Of a stretch of 64,000 nt of DNA, positions 56,656 to 64,000 are shown one piece after another. Under the pieces are notes generated by a model. It was not told the origin of the DNA and did not search any database. It saw nothing but the letters and a program-made list of their open reading frames with translations. The first letter of the stretch is position 1; every line of letters starts with the position of its first letter. Source of the stretch: Lactifluus volemus (Eukaryota; Basidiomycota; Agaricomycetes; Russulales; Russulaceae); the NCBI GenBank assembly GCA_022376515.1, contig WTXI01000002.1:620001-684000 (forward strand), in the 5' to 3' direction. The position numbers were made by a program, and so were the translations under genes.

Positions 56656-57470
56656 ACGCCCGTCGACACCCTGATGACGACGTCTGATACTCGCCTTCTG
56701 TTAGAGAATGTCCTGAGTCGTTTTACTTGGGGAAGGGGTGGATTTAAGTATGCCGTTTCGCAGTATTGCTATTGGCTGTGAGGAGTGCCCCGCTGTAATA
56801 TCAGGCGTGTGAAAGTCAATATCTTGGCATACAAAGACGGTGGTAGCCTGGCAAACGCGATGGAAGGATGACAACAGAACGCACTTATCAGATGCAAATG
56901 TGACGCAATGAATATGAAGACTACAGATCAGGCGGAAAGCAAAGGAGATCAGAAGTAAGGTAGGCAAACAACGAAGAAGGGCACGTAGCTACTGTGACAA
57001 CGTAGTCGTACAAAGGGAGGACCGGAATCAGGATGTAGAACCGAAAGGAAAGGTACATAAGTGCTAAGGTGGAACGTTACGCGAGGTGTGGGAAGCAGTC
57101 TGAGACATGAGACAAGAGGAGAGAAAGACATGGTCGAATTTAGGACAAAAACGGAAGAACAGAAGACACGTTCGTCATTAACGAAACAGAGACACATGAC
57201 AGCATTAGAGACGGGACAAAGGGCACAGCTTGGTGTCATACCAGTAGTCCAGGATCTTTGTCGGAGCATCGGACGACCAGGAATGACCAAAAACGAAGAG
57301 GAATGACCAAGGATGAAGTGGACGAAGGGAATGACTGAGGATGAAGGGAAATGACCGGGTTCGATGGGAGACGATGGGTAACCGTATGAAGACAGATAGT
57401 GGAACGACGAAAGGGAGCGGGTGGAAGGAAGTAAATGCAGGTAATTCCAAGGGCAACCACCGCGTTGACC
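56656..57470. repeat. Tandem-unit spacer
   Basis: Duplicon spacer and F-box 3' flank, very close to 46240-46943, including the aatgaccaaaaacgaag variants. No gene. Confidence 0.65.
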
Positions 57471-59097
57471 TTACCAAATCATCGGCGGAGTTTCGGTTCG
57501 ATGGACAGTTACAGGGTGACCGGAGTGTTGGCGCGCTGTGACGAATGACTCTATGCCTTCCTTCGAAGCTGTGTTTGGGTAAAGGTTTTCAACGATAAGG
57601 CTCTCTAGTGAGGGGAATACGTCGGGGGCAGAATTCCCACTGGCAGTGAGTCTTTGTAACGCGGCTGCGATAAACGGCTCCATCTCGTAGGATATTGTCA
57701 ACTTCCGCACAGAGGGGAATGACCGAAAAAGATCATGCCATAGCGCGGGGTCAATGTCGTCGTATGACCGAAGTCTTTGCGGATGGTTGTTGTCGCACAG
57801 ATAGTTGATGCTATCGATCACGAGCCTCTCCACACCAGAGCTGAGATGTATAATCTGGCTGCATATCTGCGCTGCGGAAAAGACTTGCCAATCTAATCCA
57901 TAGCATCTGATAACCCACTTCAAATTAAGCCCGTCAGGAAACGAATATCCGCAAAAATAAATATTGACGTAGCCCTCCGTATCGAACGACAAGTGTGGGC
58001 TAGATTTCCCGACCCACTCCGAGTCTGAATGACTAAGAAACCGAATGGTTTGCGGAATATCAATTATAAGCTGGTTGAAGGGGTGTATCTCAAAATGTTT
58101 GAGTCGAGGGGCATCAATTCGGCCAGCGAGGACTTCCAGATACTCGCTAACACCTCGGAAGTCAAACCGAGTGAGAACGGGGAGGATAGAACGAGTCGGC
58201 GGAGGCAGGGGTCGGTTTCTTCGTTTGGGATGAGGAGTCGGTGATTTGAATCCAATGGTAAGGGATTCGAGCCTTGTTAACGTGGGTAGATATGTAGCCA
58301 TTGCCTCGGGTGGAATGTACCAAATATTCGGTATGTTTTCAAGATGAAGTGTTGTGAGGTCAGTTGCAGACAAGAGCAGTCTTGGAAAAGATGGAAATGA
58401 GACCCCTGAGAAACGTAGATGTTTCAAAAATGGGGCGGATCCGTTCAAGAATGTACCGGGAAGGTGCAACCCTTTAGCTTCATCACTTGACGTCCTGAAT
58501 GAAAGGTGTGTCATTGATGGAAATGGATCCTGCATCGCCGCGAGAACTTGATCCCATAGAAATCCGGTGGAGAAATGATATTGACCTCGGATACGCGATC
58601 GGGATGCTCCAGTGCGGCAATCAGGTTGTCCAAGTTGTCCTCGGGTTCCACTCTTTGTGGTTAAAGTAGATGTGGAGAGGAAATGCTGGCCACACGTTCA
58701 GCAATTTCCTCGCAGGCGCTTTGGCTGTACATGAAATTTGCAGATCGAGACGGTGTGGTGATCCAAAAAGGACGACTCTCCATCTTTGGCATACGTGCAC
58801 TAACTTGTGCCAATTCATGTGCCATAACTGTGACCTCAGGCTTAAATAGTCAAAGCTCGAGTTGATGGCGAAGATTCGACAGAAGTGAAATATGTCTACG
58901 AGGACATCGTCGGGTAGCGATCCGATTGACACTCGTTGCGACGCCAGGCCTGTGTCATACAAGTCAGCGATCACTGATCCACCATGATCGTGATGCCATT
59001 ACTACTTACCTGGTCCCTGTTGAATAATCGATTCCTTCAGGAGATGTGCAATGCCATTTTCAATCCTCGAGCCAATGGAAAGGCTGTTTATTGACAT
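57471..59097 (-). pseudogene. F-box gene copy F8, two one-base deletions
   Basis: Exon 1 runs from 59097 to 59010, and exon 2 starts at 58973 (VIADLYDTGLASQRVSIGSL, then PDDVLVDIFHFCRI). The frame is lost at cctcgggttcc (about 58637; other copies have one more g) and again at catagaaatcc (about 58561). From 58535 to the stop at 57471 the frame is open for 354 residues. The two deletions do not compensate. It is the copy adjacent to the intact BET3, so it sits at the presumed ancestral locus. Confidence 0.82.
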
Positions 59098-59345
59098 CAC
59101 AGGGGTCCAGGGAATGACTGGCGGGCAATGCTATTGCTCGGTTGGAAGGATGGAGAAGATGTAGATACACACAGCAGGATGATGAATATCGATGAATACT
59201 GTAGTCCGAAAACCACTGCCACCGGAAGCAGCTGTTTACGGCATCAGGTTTGAGGCCTTGAGGTCTTGGAATTACACATAAAACCTTGATCGCAGTTCTG
59301 CATCGCCAATCTCACAGAGACTCGGCTTTGTAAACAAAATACAAT

Positions 59346-60197
59346 CTAGTCGTCACCAACTGGTACTTCTTCCTCTAGGTATTTTACAAGTTTAACACGG
59401 ATCTCCGTGCTCTCATCACCTCTCAAAACATCAGACATGAATTGAGCTTCTACGCGTATTTGAACCTGGTTTTGTCAGTAAATCGCATCAGAATAAAGTG
59501 AGGTGAAACCCGATACGTACCATCTCGAGCGCACCGCGCAAAACACCACACAAAACATTGCTAAACCAGAGCCCACCTTCGATCGCCTCCTCCGGAAGCT
59601 CCACAAACTCCGCCAAGGGATTGTCATCTATCGTGAGAGTAAAGTACGGTTGTGGCATTTGCGTAGATGGTCCTGCCGCCGCTGGTTGTCCAGCAGGCGT
59701 GCTTGAACGTGGCGAAGGAGGTGGTGGTACTTGTTGCGCATGCGTAACCGTCGGCGTAACATTCAAGAACGACTTGAAACCGACCTATGTATATATGTTT
59801 AGCCCCTCGTACTCGAAAAAAAAAAAAAAAGGAGCTGTCCCAGATGTGACTTACCTTTGCAACGACCTCACCCGTCTCCTTAAAGTCTGTACAACGTCCA
59901 ATGTTACTGCGCGCGAGAAAGTCTTCGATCAGACGTGTGCCAATATTGTAGCCCATCTTTTCGAGCTGCTTGTTTACTTCTGCATAGTCCTCGTAGTCTT
60001 GTATGAGCTGAACGACGAGCGCGCCGTACGTCATTGCGAACAGCTCGGCATTCTGCAAACAACGTTTTTTTTTTTCAAAGAGGAGCGTCACACGTAGTAG
60101 CAGACAGGTTGGTGATCTGTCAACGCACTATCTTCTCTGTTCTCCCTTTCCAGAGATCTTCGCCGATAGCTTTGTATTGTTTACTTGAAGTTGCCAT
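59346..60197 (-). CDS. BET3: TRAPP complex subunit Bet3 (TRAPPC3), intact
   Basis: Four exons, 60197-60129, 60052-59855, 59784-59521 and 59465-59346, give 216 residues. Start [20 protein letters not shown]. Core [35 protein letters not shown], then [15 protein letters not shown]. The end ([59 protein letters not shown]) is diagnostic of Bet3. A Pro/Ala-rich insertion in exon 3 ([17 protein letters not shown]) is fungal-specific. Bet3 is the core of TRAPP, the Ypt1/Rab1 exchange factor for ER-Golgi traffic. Intron 2 contains a T run. It is the parent of all BET3 fragments in the array. Confidence 0.95.
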
Positions 60198-60272
60198 CGG
60201 TGAGCGTTTACAGTAAGGTAGGATTCCTTATAGATATCTCAGGTCACGATCGTCACATGCCGATAGCAAGTT
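60198..60272. promoter_or_regulatory. Shared divergent promoter of BET3 and BUD23
   Basis: Only 75 bp separate the two start codons. They must share regulatory sequence or overlap 5' UTRs. No TATA box is evident. Confidence 0.6.
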
Positions 60273-61413
60273 ATGTCGCGCCCTGAATTACAAGCCCCTC
60301 CAGAGATCGTGCGTGGACTTCTTTGGCCGCGAAGATAACATCTAATGACGTGATAGTACTATGGCGACACCGAGGCTGCAAAATACACGAACAAGTACAT
60401 ATCAACCCACATTTTATCACCTTCTTCCAGTCTAAAAATGCTGAATCTGCAGTACCCGCATCCAGCAGATCCAAGCGGACATGACCTACCGCGCTCTCGA
60501 GCTGCTCAATCTACCCCAAGGCGAACCTGCGTTCCTCTTGGACATTGGCTGTGGCTCCGGGCTGTCCGGTGAGATCCTGGACGAAGAGGGATACGTGTGG
60601 ACGGGAGTTGACATTGCTCCGAGTATGCTTGGTGAGTAGTACGTCCTTTTGATAAGAATTTAGCATCAACTTGTAAGCTAGAGGTGGCCTTGGAGCGTGA
60701 GGTTGAAGGCGATTTATTCCTACACGATATCGGACAAGGTTTTGGTTTCCGACCAGGAAGCTTCGACGGTGCTATCAGGTACGACTTTGAAAATAACCAC
60801 GTCTCTGTCGATCACTCAAGAGCCTTTGGCACACAGCATCTCAGTGTTACAATGGCTGCTGAACGCCGAGACTTCACACCCAACATCTTCGCCACCGCAT
60901 CGCTTAACACGTTTCTTCACGACCCTGCATTCGGCACTGCGCAACCCTTCGCGTGCCGTACTGCAGTTCTACCCGACCTCGGACGACCAGGTCCAGCTGA
61001 TCACCTCGATCGCACAAAAGGCCGGTTTTGGCGGAGGCCTGGTCATCGACTACCCGAATTCCAAAAAGGCGCGCAAAGTGTTCCTCTGTCTTTTCGTGGG
61101 CGACGGTGGAGGAGCGCAAGTCCCAAAGGGGCTCGAGGGCGACAGCGGCGTGGAAAATGAAGATGCAAAGGCAAAGTTTGAGAAGAGGCGACAGCGAGAG
61201 TCGCGGAGAGAAAGAAACGAGAAACAGAAAGTCATCAAAGGTGGGAGGGACTGGATTTTGCGCAAGAAGGAAGTACGTGGAGCTAGTAAAATATTTGTCG
61301 CTTCCCTCATCTCATCGATTGCCCGCAAATTCCAGCTGTACCGGAGACGAGGAAAGGAAGACGTCCCTCACGATTCCAAATACACGGGTCGCAAAAGAAG
61401 AGCAATCTTCTAG
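60273..61413 (+). CDS. BUD23: 18S rRNA (guanine-N7) methyltransferase Bud23
   Basis: Six exons, 60273-60308, 60357-60394, 60453-60631, 60682-60778, 60837-61272 and 61336-61413, give 287 residues. Start MSRPELQAPPEI, then YYGDTEAAKYT and RIQQIQADMTYRALELLNLP. The SAM-binding motif is LLDIGCGSGLSGEIL, motif II GVDIAPSML, and SISVLQWLLNAE follows. The C-terminus DWILRKKELYRRRGKEDVP and GRKRRAIF is the family's basic tail. Bud23 with Trm112 methylates a guanine in 18S rRNA and is needed for 40S maturation. The first exon is only 12 codons. Confidence 0.93.
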
Positions 61414-61458
61414 AGCGCGGGAGCAATTCATCGTGTATAGTACTGTTCTCTGCCGGCA

Positions 61459-62941
61459 TTATTGATTCCCAGCCAAAAGCTCCTTCGTTGATGCCACCGC
61501 ATCCTTTGCGTCGTGTCTAATGAATGTGCCCTGCAACGCCGCCATGCTGACCCGGCGACCGGTTTGGATGCCATTGCCCACGATCTCCTGCAGTTGCATT
61601 CCGAGCTGCTCCACCTCATTAAGAACGCCGTCTTCTGCCTGTCCATTGCGATAAAAGTTCGTGAAGAGCATTCTTGCCTGCTCTGCATCAGCGTCGCCAA
61701 CGAGAACGGCAAGTCGACACGACCAGGTCTGATGAGTGCGGGATCGAGTCTGTCTATGTGATTCGTGGTGAGGAATATGATACGCTCTTCACCAGAAGCG
61801 ACACCGTCCAGAGCGTTTAAGAATCCAGAGAAAGTCACAGAAGACTGGTATCTGTTTCATGTCAGTCTGAGGCACACAAGTTTAAGAGGAGAGACTGGCG
61901 CCTAACTCACCCATCTTCGCTGGTCTGAACCCGCTTATTGAACGCCGCATCCACGTCCTCGATGAGAATGAAGCTTCTCTCTGGAGCGTTCGACATTAGG
62001 TAGTTGAGCTTGTCATCAGTCAAGCCACGTTCGGAGAGATTCAGTAGGCATATGTCGTACGACAGCGAGCCAGCGAGGGCCTGTATGAACGACGACTTTC
62101 CCGATCCCGGCGGACCGTGAAGCAAATATCCCCTGCGATACGGAATGCCTTTTTCCCAACGAAAACCCAGTTAAAACACAACAATTATTTTTTTGCAGAC
62201 GAGAACACACACCTCTGTCCGCGTACCACTCCCGTCGTCCGAGGAACGCGCTCACGTCCTCGACGATTTTTTCACCAACCCCGGGCGCAAGCACGACGCT
62301 GCGTAATGGCCGCTTGCGCCGCGGTAGCCCAAACGGTCGCCACTCGGTCCCCCACGCGGTGTGCACGACAAGACGACCTTCCTGTCCGCGCAACGCAGCA
62401 TCACGCGCTTCGGCGAGTAACGAAGGGAACAACGTACGGTCACGGGATAACGCCGTGAGCGAGACGGTTTCCCAAGGCGTTCCAGAGACCATCTGCATCG
62501 CTCGCGTTTCGCGTTCCCGCTTCACCTAGAAACCAAATTGTACATTGACAGGTTCTGATGAAAAAAAATCTTATAAAAGATCGTTAACGTACTTGCATCC
62601 ACGCTCCGCGGTATTTAAGCCAGTGTACGCCTGGACCAGCGACGAGTCTAAAAAGTACGTCGGCACTACCGTTTTTGTGCTGCGCGTAAGCGGTCTCGAC
62701 GCTGAGCTGGTGAGAGTGTGCCCAGGCGGGTCGGCGCGTCGTACGTTGGTGGTGCGCGAGCCAGGCGAGGAACCAGTCGTAGGCGCGGTCCTTGTTGTTG
62801 ATCTCGAGCGTCACGAGTAGCCGTCGGCGAAGGGCGACCGAGGCTAGGATGGCGCCACGACGGAGGATGGTGATCCCGACGCCGACTCCCTGCGTTGTAT
62901 GTGAGCGGTATAAGATGAGGTACGGGATGTCTTTTCACCAT
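61459..62941 (-). pseudogene. BCS1-like mitochondrial AAA ATPase with one-base frameshift
   Basis: Exons 62889-62593, 62525-62213, 62148-61911 and 61851-61459, plus a short first exon (ATG 62941, MVKRHP, weak intron). The N-terminus GVGVGITILRRGAILASVAL is the BCS1 membrane segment, followed by TLEINNKDRAYDWFLAWLAH. Walker A is GPPGSGKSS, Walker [12 protein letters not shown], and sensor motifs [17 protein letters not shown]. Right after RPGRVDL the frame is one base short: the homologous tail ([18 protein letters not shown]) is in another frame. A 41-nt intron would restore frame but delete RPGR. Likely recent pseudogene, sequencing error, or odd splice. The family inserts the Rieske protein into complex III or has related roles. 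Confidence 0.7.
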
Positions 62942-62968
62942 CAACCAAAGCCAGCTTGGAAGTAAGGC

Positions 62969-63365
62969 TATGCTTCACGGGTTAGTCAGCGAGACGATGA
63001 TGTAGACTGGTTAATATATGCGCACTTGTCAGCGGTGATAGAGCCCAGGAGGGATGCACTGGCCGACTGTGATTCTGGCAATGACATGTCTTAAGAGTCA
63101 AGACTAACGTGAGAATTGTACACCAACACACAACACGCGAGGTTACGGTTACTCAAGCATGCTACATCATTTATGTATATCGTACGAAAGCCTACATCCA
63201 ACGTACTACCACAGCCGCAGGCGTACGATATGAGATTGGCACAAGTATGCTAGGCCCATTGCTTGGAATACGTAGAATCCGTACGAGAGGAAAGGGGAGA
63301 GTATCGTATAGAACAAGACTGAATCCGTGTCGTTGTGGATGAGAGTGATGCAAAGTAAGGAGGAA
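62969..63365. other. Intergenic, no gene supported
   Basis: Between the BCS1-like gene and the Ran 3' end. Upstream of 62941 the minus strand can encode PYFQAGFG (62968-62947), which resembles a BCS1 N-terminus, but its phase does not fit the next exon. Confidence 0.4.
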
Positions 63366-64000
63366 TTACAAGTCGTCATCTTCTTCCGGAAGAGGAACTG
63401 CCTCGGCCTATTAAAAATCTCATCAGATAACGAATTTGGGCCGAGAAGGGATAATCGTACTTGCGCCAACTCCCGGTTGTACTGCTCCATCAAGGCAGGG
63501 TCAACTGAGACCTCGGCCGGCGCGAGAGCAGGAGCAGCGACAAATTCGAGACCAGGGTTGCTAAAACGATTCGTAATTAGACTGGAAATGCCACGAGTGA
63601 CCAAGATGGGTGACTGACCCAACCAACTTGCGAGCCAGCCATAGGAAGGGCTTCTCAAAGTTGTAGTTTGACTTGGCAGAGATTTCAAAATATTGAATGC
63701 TCTTCTTTCGGTGGAAGGTCACGGTGGATGTCTTGACCTTCCGTTCCTAGTGTCCAGTGTGAGAAGGTCAGACTTGCACAGATGTAGATGACAATACGCG
63801 TACTTTGACATCGACCTTGTTTCCGCACAAAACAATTGGAATATTCTCGCAAACACGCTCAAGATCGCGATGCCAGTTAGGAACGTTCTTGTAAGTAATG
63901 CGGGCGGTGACGTCAAACATTATGATGCCACATTGGCCCTGAATATAGTAGCCATCGCGGAGGCCACCAAATTTTTCTTGTCCAGCAGTATCCCAGACAT
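63366..64000 (-). CDS. GSP1: Ran GTPase (GSP1), 3' part
   Basis: Exons 64000-63804 (partial), 63746-63619, 63560-63461 and 63407-63366. The sequence shows the switch II motif [20 protein letters not shown], then [20 protein letters not shown] and the guanine-specificity motif [13 protein letters not shown]. It continues with [20 protein letters not shown] and ends in the acidic tail LPEEDDDL, diagnostic of Ran. It drives nucleocytoplasmic transport and spindle assembly. The P-loop and switch I exons are beyond the window edge. Confidence 0.96.

Overview
The window is nuclear DNA of a filamentous fungus, most likely an Agaricomycete basidiomycete. The evidence is intron-dense genes with introns of 40-70 nt, a membrane P450 family with 12 small exons, an expanded F-box family, and a Plavaka/Tnp2-like DNA transposon. 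The species cannot be named from the sequence. All exon models were made by eye from splice consensus, reading-frame phase and comparison between copies.

Left flank (1-6 kb), conserved housekeeping genes on the + strand: the end of a WD40 protein, a mitochondrial rhomboid protease (PCP1-like, 7 exons), mitochondrial ribosomal protein uS13, and a dual-specificity phosphatase. Right flank (59.3-64 kb), also conserved: BET3 (TRAPP subunit, -) head to head with BUD23 (18S rRNA methyltransferase, +), a BCS1-like AAA ATPase with a one-base frameshift, and the 3' part of the Ran GTPase gene (-).

The middle (6-59 kb) is fast-evolving. It holds three near-identical P450 genes (7.3, 18.0 and 24.2 kb) and at least eight F-box genes or pseudogenes on the - strand, plus smaller scraps. 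Five of these F-box copies have, or had until a recent insertion, open frames of 483-544 residues. Most spacers contain the 3' end of BET3 joined to the last exon of the P450. The array therefore appears to have grown by tandem duplication of a segment running from the P450 3' end through the F-box gene into BET3, whose only intact copy is at the right edge.

Three DNA transposons with terminal inverted repeats are delimited to the base. One is a 3.13-kb element (11138-14270) and one a 3.19-kb element (35831-39018); both end in CATCA and have a 2-bp duplication. The third is a 7.5-kb Plavaka-like element (48254-55756) that split an otherwise open F-box gene and duplicated CTCCATC. It encodes a Tnp2-type transposase (one base short in a G run), a protein with an HMG-box-like C-terminus, and a protein built on a 69-bp minisatellite. 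Other items are two tRNA-Tyr-like genes with an ATA anticodon, a secreted-protein gene with an in-frame TGA, several palindromes or MITEs, and LINE and possible LTR debris.
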